Source: Rhynchonema sp. JSB1_4 (Eukaryota; Nematoda; Chromadorea; Monhysterida; Xyalidae). From it: 64,000 nucleotides of DNA. The notes under the pieces were generated by a model that was not told the origin of the DNA, did not search any database, and was given only the letters and a program-made list of their open reading frames with translations. Shown here one piece after another: positions 50,631 to 61,893 of this stretch (positions within the stretch are counted from its first letter, which is position 1; each line of letters opens with the position of its first letter). Location: positions 19,076-83,075 of the forward strand of contig JASAMV010009273.1 of assembly GCA_030248065.1 (NCBI GenBank), given 5' to 3'. The position numbers were made by a program, and so were the translations under genes.

Positions 50631-52448
50631 TCATTCATCGGGACACAATTTCAATCGTAGATCGTTCAAACTTTTGCATGACACAACCGGTCTTGACAGC
50701 CGGTTGTCCATCACGTATGTTTCGTGCTGATAACCCAAGAATTCCCAGAAAAGCTGGTCCAAAGTTACCTGAAACGTTTGGCCTAGTTTCCGAGTCAAGA
50801 TTTGTTTTTCTTTATTCACGGAACAATGATGAAAAAAATTAAACTGACCGAGAAGTTCTCGCTGAACCGTCTGTACAGATCGCCGATGGCACCGGCAGTG
50901 TCCTGAAAATCGCAAGGAATACTGTGTTGGATAAAATTGACGCGAAAAAATAGCAGTTTTCAGAAACAGCGGCAACTCAAAAAAGATGTGTAATGGGGGG
51001 CGTAGATCCTAGGATTAAGCCAAAACTAATTCCAAATCCAGACCAAGACCAGAAATGCAAGCTTTCTAAAACATCCTTTTTCATCGCTGTTTTGTCCGTG
51101 CACAGGCAAGGTAAGGGCGGACTTAGGTTGAACACGGAACACGGAAATATTTCCGTGTTCCGTGATAAAAAAATTTAAAATCACGGAACACGGAAATATT
51201 TTCCGTGCACGGAAATACTTCCGTGTTGCGTGTTCCGTGATAATTTTGAAAATCACGGAACACGGAAATATTTCCGTGCACGGAACTATTTCCGTGTTCC
51301 GTGACAAAATTTTGAAAATCACGGAACACGGAAATATTTCCGTATCCATGAAACTGGTTTGTATGTAAATTATTTCCGTGTTCCGTGTTCAACCTAAGTC
51401 CGCCCTAAAACCATAAAGTAACAAATACATACACTTAATAGTGACACTCATGACACTATACATACATACCTTAATGGCTTTCCACATTGACATCAAAGTG
51501 TCATATATTCCTTTCCATGTTACCTGGAACGGTTGGGGTCAATCAGTTAACCGAAATTTTTGATGACAATAAACTCAGCCAGCGATCTCGGTCTGGTTAT
51601 GTGAGCGGTCAAACCTCTCCCAGCCCAGCAAAATATCCACTTGTGGCAGAAACTGACCCGATTATCAATGCTCACACAGGAACATACTCTTATTTTCACA
51701 GCCGGGCTGTGCACCCGGACATCGTCAGTGCAAATGAATATTCATAGAGTGTGTTCACCAACCTCGAATTGGCTGCTGATCATCGTTTTGCCATTGACGT
51801 CAACTAAATCGATTACTGTAGCTCGCATTTGGATTGCGGATGGCGCGCTGAGCGGTGCTTTCTTTGTAATCCCTCCACTGCACACCCTGTCCGCCAACTT
51901 GACCAGAGCCGAGCACGTTTCGCTGGCGGCAGTCTCGCAATGCTCTGTGCTCGATGACGCTGGCATTTGACTAATCTGAAAACCTTTTCGTTTTTTTTAG
52001 AAGAGATCAGTTCTCTGTTGAATGATTCGTCGTTTTGTGGTTATGTTATAGTGTTTCCTTTTTATGCAAGTCAAAGGAAACCAGCTACCCCACGTTATAA
52101 CTCAACTCCAGTTTGGGGTCGAGATTTCAGAAACCAATGAAAGAGATTAAGAATGTGTCCTTGTTAATCCAAACACGACACTCAGCAGCAAACATGGTGA
52201 AATTTTTCATTGACATGCAGGCAGCGCACACGTGATCAGCTCACAGCAGCAAAACAAACCCAGAAAACCACACCCCCCGCCCAAACAACCCCACAAATTC
52301 TGTTGAATGATTCGTGCCCCGTTTTGTGGACAAAAATATGAAACACTTACGACGTTAACGTATATACCGTGCTGTCTTCTTGTAGCGAATCCTTTGTTGA
52401 TGTTACCGTCATAAACCGGAGTGATAGAATGGCACATAATTTCAGCAT
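50631..52448 (-). CDS. Secreted cysteine-containing protein, paralogue B
   Basis: Five exons (52448-52351, 51970-51805, 51523-51470, 50902-50849, 50768-50631) give 169 residues. The signal peptide starts MLKLCAILSLRFMTVTSTK. Exon 2 has EHCETAASETCSALVKLADR. Exons 3 and 4 are again exactly 54 nt (VTWKGIYDTLMSMWKAIK; DTAGAIGDLYRRFSENFS), and the end is VSCKSLNDLRLKLCPDE. The gene order, exon sizes and donors match paralogue A, so the two arose by tandem duplication. The first junction is in phase 2 here and phase 0 in A, with the acceptor shifted to a nearby TTAG. The linker after the first cysteines has diverged (KKAPLSAPSAIQMRATVIDL). Confidence 0.85.
51110..51408. mobile_element. TAA-flanked element of CACGGAACACGGAAA palindromes
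   Basis: Ends GGGCGGACTTAGGTTGAA and TTCAACCTAAGTCCGCCC, bordered by TAA as in PIF/Harbinger insertions. The inside is almost wholly CACGGAACACGGAAATATTT and its complement. In the intron between exons 3 and 4 of paralogue B. The termini are the same as in the 56495-57082 element, whose filling differs. Confidence 0.85.
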
Positions 52449-52995
52449 GATGATATTAGAGTGAAAAATGAAGATTTTCTATTCTTTGTAATAGGTTTGT
52501 CTGTGCAAAAGTGATCGTGTGTGAAACTTGTGTAATCATTGCTCCACAGGAAAGTTGTTCGATATCCTCACACAGCCCCCTTTGAGCGATATCCCACAAT
52601 TTCGTCTTGTCCAGACGAATTTTTCGACATTGTGCAGAAGTCATCAATGCGCGAATTGGGAAGCTTACTTTCTTTCTGCTTGCTTATGACCTGTTTGCCT
52701 GCCTAAGCCCAGTGGTAAGTCTGAGAATCAGTCGTTTAAAAATACTGGTCAACCACCCCGCATCGCAATGGCGCGAGACCGACAAGGCGAAGTGGACACT
52801 TGCAGTGTAGCAGGCGTTTTGTAATAAGGAGGTTTCAAAACGGCAATCACCGACTTATATAGATTCACCTGCTCCCAAAACCTCAAACAATATAAAGAGG
52901 CTCAACGGAGATAAACAAGAAGGTTTTTTTGCTTATCGATAAAATTCAAAAAGATACATACATATACATAGTTAACGAAACATCTCATGTGTGAT

Positions 52996-53072
52996 TATAG
53001 TCTGTTGATTATATTTCGACATAGTGTATAAGCCCCATTCAGCACTGTGGCGGGCGCGGTCGACCCACTCTA
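52996..53072. repeat. Half arm of the 47405-47740 MITE
   Basis: TAGTCTGTTGATTATATTTC and GTATAAGCCCCATTCAGC match one arm of the complete copy. Confidence 0.75.
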
Positions 53073-53711
53073 TTATAACCAATCCTTCAACCGAAACACA
53101 CAATATCCCTTTTCGCTGCTCGCGCGCGCCAACGCCGCTTGCCATCCTCACCAACACTGTTCCGACGGTGCCAGGGTTCTCAAGCATAACTCCCTCCCGC
53201 TCCGTCCCCCCCCGCTCCAATTCCGAGAACAAAAAAGTGACAGAAGGAAAAACAAGCTACAAAGAGGACAATCAAAGCGACAGAACAATTGTGTTTCAGG
53301 CAAAATCGCGCGCAAATCCTGAATGAGATTCCTGTCAAAGTGGCAATGCATGCACGTTACAATAATTATACAAAAATAATAGTAACCGGTAGTAATTTAA
53401 TTTACCATTTTAATAGTAAATGGTGTCTTGACGGAGTGTTCGACAGACTCAAACCACAGGGAGTTAGAAGGGAGTATCGGTGAAAAATTCGACCAAAAAG
53501 GCTTCCGAACAGACAAAAATATAATGTTGGATGAAAATTGTTGAGGTATATGTATTGTACATATTGGTCGGGGCCGAAAAAAATAACTCCACCGATTTGC
53601 TAGAGGCGCTGGGACAATCGTAGCACAATTTTTGCCGAACCCCCCGAAAAGCTCTATTCATGACAGGGGGTTTTGCGCAGAAAACTCGGGTATGTGTGGT
53701 GTCATAAAGCA

Positions 53712-55598
53712 TCAATCGTACGACGGCACAACAGTCGACTGGGTGACGCCAAACCCCATCGTCTGTTTGAGCGCCTTGCGCACTTCACTGGACACAATGG
53801 TGGTCACATACGGATTCTGGCATATGAACACGCACATCAGCATTTGTTGAATCGGCAGGAAAGATTGTCGAAAATGACCGCTCAGAAATGCGAACAGCGC
53901 TGTTATGGTATTCAAGGTCAGCAGAAACATCGGGATGGCCAACAGTGCGCCGATAAATGTCAGACGACGTGCGACTGCGGCGTTTTCGCGCTCTCTCTCG
54001 GCCGTTTTCTTCTCGTCTGCTGACCATTTCTTGTTGTCAACGCCAATTTTCTGAAATCGTAGAAAGTCTGCTCCCTTTTTAGTGATCGGAAAACTATTAT
54101 CTGCGGCAATTTCGGTGTCGGAATCCATTCCAGAGCAGAAAAAATCAAAAGGCTTTTTAAAAAAATATGAACACGCGGAAACGTGCGAATTCACGTCCAG
54201 AAAACAGATGGCAGAGACAAGAATTTATACTCGACCGACCGAAGGCGCTTTAAGGCGGAAGACTCTTAAAACAAACCTTGTGCAAGTGCAGCATTTTCCA
54301 GACAACAATCGCGTACAGAACGACCATCACACAAGTCATTAGAATCAGGTTCAATGTTGATGTTCCTAAACTGATGTACAACAGCCAATTCCTGTGCCAT
54401 CTCAATGCGGTTGTGTTGAAAAATCGCACCGTTGAATTCGGCCCGTAGTCTTTGTCGGCGTACTGGAAAATGCTGGTCGAACTTTCACCCGAGAACTATA
54501 GTCTGCCATTGGGGACTAACAACTGGGGCCCACTATGAATAGGGCGCGATCAGCTGGAGAACGATCATTTGACCCAATTTGATCGAGGCCCTGTTGTAAT
54601 GGGCCCCAGTTAATCGGGTCGCAGTTGATCGCGCCACAGTTGCCATGCCACGGGTGCGGTTGTTGCAAAATAGGTAAGGCAGCGTGCTGTTTGTTATGTC
54701 CTATTGTCAAGTGTTTTCACATGGAGAACAGAGTTTAGGTTGAATGCACATCCCCACGTGGCTACAAAAACCAGACAAAAACTAACAAAGCCTGAAGACA
54801 AGACGTTACCTTCCTGCCCGGCCAGTCGACACTTGCGTCCTCGAAAATCACGGGCACATGAACAATCGCCGCGCTCAGCCAGCAGGCTTTGATCAAAAAG
54901 TTTCCCCATTTCATCCAAATCTGAAATACGGCACCATGTACCTTTTTTAAACTCAACTCAATTGATCGCAGCAAAGCTTTATTGCAGACGGACTAACGGC
55001 CTTGTGTTTCATCGGTTTGGCAATGGCCGTGTACCGATTGATGGCCATCAGAGCGACGTGCAACACACTTGTGTGGCCACCGACGAATTGCACGTATATG
55101 ACGCTGGCCAGCCAATAACTGCATGGGAATCAAAGTGGGTGATTAACAGTGATCGATCAATCAAATTAATGAATGCAACAATGCATCAGTCATTGAATCG
55201 ATGCATCAAAGCTTCAATAAATAAATCAATGAATCATTACGGCCATGCGTCAATCAACGAATCAATGCATCGAGGCATATCAATTCGTAAACCAATGAAT
55301 GAACCAATCAATTAACTAATCGATGGAGTAATCAATAGGCCAACCGATCATATCTGAATAGTACCCTGGCGGGTTCGTAGTCCGCCAGATATATCACCCA
55401 ACGAAACGCAAACAACCACGTGAGCATGTTCAACACATCACTCAATCCGAGTGAGAATACAATTTGAAAATAGCTGCCCTTGAGTGCAAGTTTTTGTTGC
55501 CTGCGGATGACAACCAAGAAGATTGTGTAGATGGGTAGCGTGACAACGGTGACGTATTCGTAGAAGTAATTCGACACGGAGTCGAGATCGACCGACAT
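53712..55598 (-). CDS. Seven-transmembrane receptor, nematode serpentine type
   Basis: Exons at 55598-55365, 55118-54998, 54920-54810, 54495-54277 and 54050-53712 encode about 341 residues with seven hydrophobic segments: TM1 TVVTLPIYTIFLVVI; TM2 FQIVFSLGLSDVLNMLTWLF; TM3 ending in ALMAINRYTAIAKP (a DRY-like NRY); TM4 FLIKACWLSAAIVHVPVIF; an external N-glycosylation pair (NST, NTT); TM5 WLLYISLGTSTLNLILMTCV; TM6 LTFIGALLAIPMFLLTLN; and TM7 MLMCVFICQNPYVTTIV with the NPxxx turn. Such receptors sense chemicals in nematode sensory neurons. TM1-TM2 look most like SRG-group proteins, but the subfamily is an inference. The junction 55365 to 55118 does not close in phase, so a micro-exon or different donor is needed. 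A CTGTTCAG acceptor lies 18 nt before the ATG. Confidence 0.85.
55150..55320. repeat. ATCAATGAATG-type minisatellite in GPCR intron 1
   Basis: Loose repeats of AATCAATGAATC, ATGCATCA and AACCAATGAATG over about 170 nt. Confidence 0.7.
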
Positions 55599-55834
55599 GT
55601 TTAGAAAACAAAAGTCCTGAACAGAGAGCATAAATAATGTAACATAACGTTGCGATCAATTCAGGCACGCAGGCGTAACACGTAAAAATGTCACTATACG
55701 AACAATAATTTTGGCATACGGTCGATAGTCGATATCAAACTTTGTGATCGGATGTGACTTCCCTGGCGCGTGATTCTTGCATGAAGAATATTGAGAAATT
55801 TACTGGAACCACTAATTTCGTCCAGCTGTTCATG

Positions 55835-56485
55835 TTAAAGGGGAAATTGCACATTCCTAATCGCCTTTCAAGCTTTACAAGTGTTTAGACAGCAATGTGG
55901 GCATCACAAAAGTCAAATCATTTGGTACAAACTCTCAAACATGTACCCCGGAGATTGCGCTTGAGAAAAGCCACTGGGAACAGAATTCGGCGCGGACCGG
56001 CCGAATTTCTACCTGCGCATTCAGGCAAATTGCCTGACAAAAAGCTCTCAAGGTGACGGAATGTTTCGCATGATTTTTGAAACTCACGAACTATAGAATT
56101 TCGCTTTTCTTTATATTTCGAATTTCAACGAATTGTTCCAGCGTGTCTGCCAAATGTTTCATGCTCTGCTTGTCACGCTGGAACAATTCGCTGAAATTCG
56201 AAATATAAAGAAAAGCGAAATTCTATAGTTAGTGAGTTCCAAGAATCATGCAAAACATTCTGTCGCCTTGACAGCTTTTTGATCAGGCACTTTGCCTGAA
56301 TGCGCAGGGTGAAATTCGGCCGGTCCGCGCCGAATTTTCTTCCCGATCGTTCCCTTTAAACTGCTTATCCTGGGTACATGTTTGAGAGTTTGTACCAAGT
56401 GATTTGACTTTCATGATGCCACACGACTGTCTAAACACTTGTAGAGTTTGAAAGGCGATTAGGATTGTGCAATTTCCCCTTTAGG
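55835..56485. mobile_element. 650-bp foldback element with about 305-bp arms
   Basis: The arms 55840-56140 and 56178-56484 are inverted copies with some divergence. At the tip, AACAATTCGCTGAAATTCGA pairs with its near complement, and at the base CCTAATCGCCTTTCAA pairs with TTGAAAGGCGATTAGG. The loop is about 28 bp. No coding frame. Confidence 0.85.
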
Positions 56486-56494
56486 GCGAACTAA

Positions 56495-57082
56495 GGGCGG
56501 ACTTAGGTTGAATCCAGAAACCGGAATCCGGAAATATTTCCGGAAAACGCATTATTTTTGCATGCAAATTTCTGCGTTTTCCGGAAATATTTCCGTTTTC
56601 CGGAAATGTTTTGTATTTTTGTATGCAAACTATTTCCGGTTTCCGGATTCCGGATTTAACTTAAGTTCGCCCTAAGGTTAAATCCGGAAACCGGAAACCT
56701 GACATAATATGCATACAAAAATACAAAACATTTCCGGACTCCGGAAATATTTCCGGAAAACGCAGAAATTTACATGCAAAAATAATGCGTTTTCCGGAAA
56801 TATTTCCGGAAAACGCAGAAATTTACATGCAAAAATAATGCGTTTTCCGGAAATATTTCCGGATGCCGGTTTCCGGATTCAACCTAAGTCCGCCCTTAGG
56901 GCGAACTTAGGTCAAATCCGGAAACCGGAACTCGGAAATAATTTGCTTGCAAAAATACAAAGCATTTCTGGGCTCCGGAAATATTTCCGGAAAACGCAAT
57001 AATTTACATGCAAAAATAATGCGTTTTCCGGAAATATCTCCGGATTCCGATTTCCGGATTCAACCTAAGCCCGCCCTTAAGT
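56495..57082. mobile_element. Tandem TAA elements of CCGGAAATATTTCCGG words
   Basis: GGGCGGACTTAGGTTGAATC and its inverse recur at about 56503, 56660, 56880, 56900 and 57060, giving two or three abutting elements. The inside is CCGGAAATATTTCCGG and AAAACGCA words. Confidence 0.8.
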
Positions 57083-57720
57083 CGGGAAACATCTTACGCT
57101 GGACGACATTAGTGGCATCACTAAATTTATTTTAATATCCTAAATTCAAAAAAGTTACGTGACCAACACAGATCGCATCCGACACCGATGCCCATCACCA
57201 AGTCTGAGATCGCTCAATAACAATAACAACAATGACTCTGCAAGAAACGCAGCAAATTATGTTTTTCATTATGTGGTAATGCTTGTGTGGTGTCTGGCTA
57301 CTTCGTGGAGGGCGCGATAAGACTTACGATGAAACTTTGGTAAGTTCCGGCTGTGTGAAGCAGCAGTCTTATGCATTAAATCCAACATGACACGAACAGG
57401 TGAAAAACAGTGTTTTCCACAACAGTGTTTCTGTCTTCTGTCTGCTTGGTCTTGTAAGCGAAAGCGGAGAGTTTTCGTACAATACTCATAAGTCCTTAGT
57501 CATAGGTTGGTATGTAATTAACCATGCGCTGTTATTTTCAGCCTGGTCCAATTAGCTTGTTGACATGTTATTCTATCAAACTGATAATGGTCTGTTTGGC
57601 ACTGTCAACCTGTGGGACACGGAAGAGACGCTGTTCTCGGGAAAATTATACAAGAATACATGTGCACCACTGTCTTCTGCGCTTCGTCGCTCTATTATTT
57701 TTATCAGTTGGCTTTGCGTT
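57083..57720. other. Unassigned region
   Basis: An open stretch on the + strand near 57612-57720 (ending YYFYQLALRYPEP) is hydrophobic but has no clear donor or family match. No other feature was seen. Confidence 0.35.
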
Positions 57721-57725
57721 ACCCT

Positions 57726-57833
57726 GAACCGCCACACCAAACGTATGCTGCCGGAAGATCTCGAACCTCCGACCACCCACCAACTGCCAGGCCAGTTGCT
57801 GTGCCAACTGAGCTACGGGAACGACTGCGGCTC
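57726..57833 (-). repeat. tRNA-like sequence, probable SINE
   Basis: On the - strand CCCGTAGCTCAGTTGGCACA resembles a tRNA 5' half with A box, and GGAGGTTCGAGATCTTCC a B box and T arm. The spacing is longer than in a standard tRNA and no acceptor stem closes, so a tRNA-derived SINE or pseudo-tRNA fits better. Confidence 0.5.
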
Positions 57834-57904
57834 AGAATCGCTCATAAACACAACACACGCACGTTCAACTATCCAGAACCGTTCACCTGGTGTTTGACCA
57901 GCTA

Positions 57905-58172
57905 TTGGTCGCACAATGACTTTATAAGAATTGGTCAATTTTTTTCCTGAATCGTAAAGAGGAAAGTGACGGGGCAGTGACGTTGCGTTGCGCGATCGCA
58001 CACAAAAGAATGCAGTCCCCAAAATGTTTCAGACCCGCAGCAACGTGGGTGCTCTGCTGGATTATTTTCAGGTGAAAATGTTTTGCGAGAATCACAACAG
58101 TGGTTAAGAGTGACTGAACGTGAAAATCAGGATTGATACGATGAATTCTCATGTGGTCATTGTGCGACCAAT
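57905..58172 (+). mobile_element. TA-flanked MITE, ends TTGGTCGCACAATGAC (copy 3)
   Basis: 268 bp with intact ends and TA on both sides. Same orientation as copy 2. Confidence 0.85.
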
Positions 58173-58566
58173 ATACAGTCGTCTGAGACCGTGCCAGGAC
58201 GCCCTGTTCTCGTGAAAATCAACCTTTCAATGAGCTATTTGTATTGCGGTTACGGTATAGTCTTTCCGTTTTATAAGAGTCCAGAGGCGGTATGCAGAAA
58301 GTGTTTGAACGCCTTGAAAACAGCAGTCATCGTCGTGGATGATAACCAACAGGTCGACAACGTTGCTCGAAACATGCGTGTTACTTGATGGCTGCTGTTG
58401 CGATGAAACATTTGCTGTATACTTTGTTTGGACCGAGAATAAAATGAAAGACTATACATCTTGCTGTGCTATTGACTCTCTTTTACTCTCTCGCACAAAA
58501 ATTGGACCTCATCAACATTGGAGGAATCCACTGGCATGGACTTGGCTTGGGATAGGCAAATTTTGA

Positions 58567-58690
58567 TTGAGTTGCATTCTGTGATAGAATTGGCGCACTC
58601 ATTTTCGACCAGCGTAAAAGTTGTTCCCTGCAGCTGTTAGCAATGAACAATTTTTATGCTGGTGGGAATTAGTGCCCCGACTCGGTACTC
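58567..58690. mobile_element. GACCAGCG foldback MITE (partial copy)
   Basis: CTGTGATAGAATTGGCGCAC and TTCGACCAGCGTAAAAGTTG are followed by a decayed complement ending TGGGAATTAGTGCCCCGACT. Confidence 0.7.
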
Positions 58691-58711
58691 CCACGTTCCA
58701 AGGCTAGAAAG

Positions 58712-59180
58712 TGACTGAAATCAACGCTTTTGTGTTCGCATTTTTTGTTGCACGTTTAACCATATACTAGGGATGTCCGTGAGTAAGTTTCACTCAGGTG
58801 GGTACTACACCCGTTCGGGACTAAAAGTACAATGCGGGAAAACGACGTGTGCACCCACCTGACCGCCAACTGCTCAAAGAAAGTGTGGTGGCGGGTTGAG
58901 AACATAACAACTCCGAGAACATAAAACGGCACACCGCCGAAGAATGGTGGCGAACAACAGCGATGGCCGCACCACACAAACGCAGTAAATACACGTTCGA
59001 GGCGTTCTTCGGAACCGCGGCGCCAATCACTGAGCGGTCACGCCATTGGGGACTTCGGTCTACCCAAAACCGGCAAAGATAACCCACTTGTGCACAAAAT
59101 ATATTCGGGGACATCCCTTGCGTATGGTCTGGTCACACGTGCAACAAAGCAATGCGAACACAAGAACGTTGATTTCAGCC
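58712..59180. mobile_element. 470-bp foldback element with 70-bp ends
   Basis: TGAAATCAACGCTTTTGTGT at the left is matched, inverted and diverged, at 59100-59178. The middle contains an open frame on the - strand (about 58857-59020, including FGGVPFYVLGVVMFSTRHHT) with a clean AG|GTGGGT donor. It may be captured coding sequence or chance. Confidence 0.6.
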
Positions 59181-59837
59181 ATTTTCAGGCGCCCGGCGCG
59201 AGTCTCGGGAGTATCCGCCAACATTATCGTAAAATTTGTCTGTGTCTGTTGCTTTCAAAGTTGATACGGACCAAAGCCACAGTGAAGCTTGGCTCACGCA
59301 CACAGGGCATCGTTGGGGCTACTGTACCATATGACTGTGGGACACCAATTTTTTGAGCCTTCCATGAAGAAAAGCTGGATTGTGCAAACGCATTTTTTAG
59401 GATCGTCAGATATAGCACAGGCAGGCAACATTGGGAACAGACTGACACAGCACGATTCATCAGGAGATCATTCGTGTCGACCAGGCGCAGGTCAGGACCA
59501 ACAGTCAACTTCGTGCCGAGACCCAAATTCTGTAATCTACAGCAATTCACGGCTAGATTGGCTTTGTGCGTGCGCTACGGTAAAAATTGATGTAAAGTGA
59601 AGCATGAAATGCACAAGAATGGCGAAAAACGAATTTCTCTTTCAGTTTTTCATCAGGATCGCGCCGGGCAGCTTTTTATCCAGGCATGTGTTTTGATAGG
59701 GGAGTGTGCAGCCTAAGCCTAATCCTGAAACAATCCCGTACACTCGTTTATTTTTCAGGTGTTTTCCGGATCTCGTTGTAGGTCTTTGCAGGTCTTTGCG
59801 TGAGCTTGCAAATAAAATTTGAATTTGAACAAAGCTA
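59181..59837. other. Unassigned region with one open - strand stretch
   Basis: About 59550-59290 on the - strand stays open (containing LGLGTKLTVGPDLRLVDTND), but no family or flanking exon was recognised. A GCCTAAGCCTAA run lies near 59711. Confidence 0.3.
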
Positions 59838-59995
59838 ATGAGCGCTGGACCAGAGGTCGCAATCGGGCCGGCCCGACCTCGGGCCGGGCCGGGCCGCGAT
59901 TTTGGGCTTTTGGCTCGGGCCGGGCCGGGCCGGGCCGGAGATTTGGAGGGTCGGGCCGGGCCGGGCCGGGCACCCCGGCCCGAAGCTTCTGAAGC
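59838..59995. repeat. Block K: GGGCCGGGCC array after GAGCGCTGGACC
   Basis: GAGCGCTGGACCAGAGGTCG leads into many GGGCCGG words and then a tail AAGCGACTTTTTTTACTG. Related blocks are at 61405-61575 and 62880-63490. Confidence 0.6.
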
Positions 59996-60368
59996 GACTT
60001 TTTTTACTGAAAAATTAGGGATTTTTTTGTCAAAAAATACTAAAATTTCTGACGGATTCGGCAAGTAAGTGATCAGTATTGTCTATCTGACGACGTTTCC
60101 ATGGAAAACAATCAGTGGTGTGGCTACCCAGGCGTGCAATCAACCTACTGTACCACCAGAAAGGCCTACAATCAACCTACCTGCTGTACCGGCCGAGCTA
60201 GGGGGGAACAAAATTTTTTATGTCTAAATTTTGATGAACATGTGCTCTAAAACGCCAATTTCGCGCGCAGCGCGCGATTTTTCGCCTATTTGGAGTGAAA
60301 AATATCGATTTTATACCATTTTGAGCCATAAATAGCAACCTACTGTACCAGCCGGGGGCGGCTACCTA

Positions 60369-60786
60369 CCGTAAAAACCTAAATAGAAGGGGGGGCTCTA
60401 TTAACTCACTGACCCCATTTTGGGGGGCTCTATTCCGGGGGGGCCTCTATTAATTCACTGACCCGAACCTGAAAAATTGTTCCGAGAAATACCCCCCAAA
60501 AACCCCTAAAGAGGGGATTGAAAGGATGTTTTTTCGCTTGTAATCGCATTTATTCGTGTCTATTCGTCAATAGGAGGCGTATTATGTGCTCTGAACGAAC
60601 AACAAACGTGCATAAATGTACCTGTACACCACTATCAAGCCTTAATACACTACAGTATAGGGGATGTTACTTAGGGGGGGCTCTATTCCGGGGGGGCCTC
60701 TATTAATTCACTGACCCCTTTTTGGGGGGGCTGTATTACGGGGGGGGCTCTATTCCGGGGGGGGGGCTGTATTTAGGTTTTTACGG
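60369..60786 (-). mobile_element. Block E copy 2 (TA target), nested in block D
   Basis: CCGTAAAAACCTAAATAGAA and its inverse are bordered by TA. GGGGGGCTCTATT or CTGTATT words on both sides point the same way. Inverted copy of 7207-7637. Confidence 0.88.
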
Positions 60787-60840
60787 TACCTACTGTCTGT
60801 ACCACCAGGATAGCGCGTCAATCTACCTACATACCTACTG

Positions 60841-61314
60841 CAGGGTAGTACTTGGGGGGGGTGGGGGGGTCCCCCCCAAATTCATCTATCTATCGTCAAC
60901 ACTTTTTGATTTCATCTATCTATCGTCAACACTTATGGGCAAATCTATCTATCGTCAACAAATTCTGGGAACAATCTATCTATCGTCAACACATTTCGAC
61001 CCCAAAATGGGTATTTTTGCCTCAAAATGGCTCAAAATCGGTATTTTTGTCCCAAATAGGCAAAAAATCGCGCGCTACGCGCGGATTTAGTACATCTTAG
61101 TACATTTTCACTAATATTTACACATTATTACCTACTTAGTACACTATACTATACCTTGATTTTTGGCGACCCCCCCCCCCACCATCTATCTATCGTCAAC
61201 AAGTTTGGGTCGACCCCCCCCCCCCAGATTTCGGACTTGGGTCATCTATCTATCGTCAACACATTTCGGGTCCCAATCTATCTATCGTCAACACCCTGAC
61301 CAAGTACTACACTG
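60841..61314 (+). mobile_element. Block G copy 1: ATCTATCTATCGTCAACAC element (empty sites)
   Basis: Ends CAGGGTAGTACTTGG and CCAAGTACTACACTG. Eight ATCTATCTATCGTCAACA words (four left, four right) all point the same way. The core has TCGCGCGCTACGCGCG. It keeps the two sites that are occupied by other elements in copy 2. Confidence 0.85.
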
Positions 61315-61404
61315 CCTAAGGGGGGGGCCCACCCCCAGCCACACCATTGAAAACAATTTATTTTCAAGATTCAAAAAGCGCAAAAATTATGACAAAAATT
61401 GGGT

Positions 61405-61575
61405 TAAAATCTGAGCCAAAAAATCGGGCCGGGCCGGGCCGGGCCGGAGATTTGGAGGTTCGGGCCGGGCCGGGCCGGAGATTTGGGGGTTCGGGTCGGG
61501 CCGGGCCGGGCCGGGCCGGAGATTTGGGGGCTCGGGCCGGGCCGGGCCGGCCAAACCCGGCCCGATTGCGACCTC
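61405..61575. repeat. Block K array, second copy
   Basis: GGGCCGGGCCGGAGATTTGG repeats about five times, ending CCCGATTGCGACCTCTGC, the inverse of the block K start. Confidence 0.65.
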
Positions 61576-61893
61576 TGCGCTGGACCCTAGGGCGCGCCAG
61601 GGTAGTACTTGGGGGGGGTGGGGGGGGTCCCCCCAAATTCATCTATCTATCGTCAACACTTTTTGATTTCATCTATCTATCGTCAACACTTATGGGCAAT
61701 CTATCTATCGTCAACAAATTCTGGGAACAATCTATCTATCGTCAACACATTTCAGCCCCAAAATGGGTATTTTTGCCTCAAAATGGCTCAAAACCGGTAT
61801 TTTTTGTCCCAAATAGGCAAAAAATCGCGCGCTGTAGTACATCTAAGTAAATTTTCATTAATATTTACACATTATTACCAACTTAGTACACTA

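Larger units (their letters stand above)
60113..61349 (+). mobile_element. Block D element carrying two nested elements, 8-bp TSD
   Basis: AAAACAAT is duplicated exactly at 60105-60112 and 61350-61357. Ends CAGTGGTGTGGC and GCCACACCATTG. Between them are block E (60369-60786) and block G (60841-61314). CAACCTACTGTACC words point one way. Confidence 0.88.

Noticed and set aside
57560..58390. A second receptor or channel gene on the + strand
   Set aside because: Hydrophobic open stretches exist, but they overlap a tRNA-like repeat and a TA-flanked MITE, and no exon pair closes in phase with family motifs.
59040..59110. IGDFGLPK as a protein kinase DFG motif
   Set aside because: No HRD loop, APE motif or glycine-rich loop is visible nearby, and the segment overlaps the end of a foldback element.
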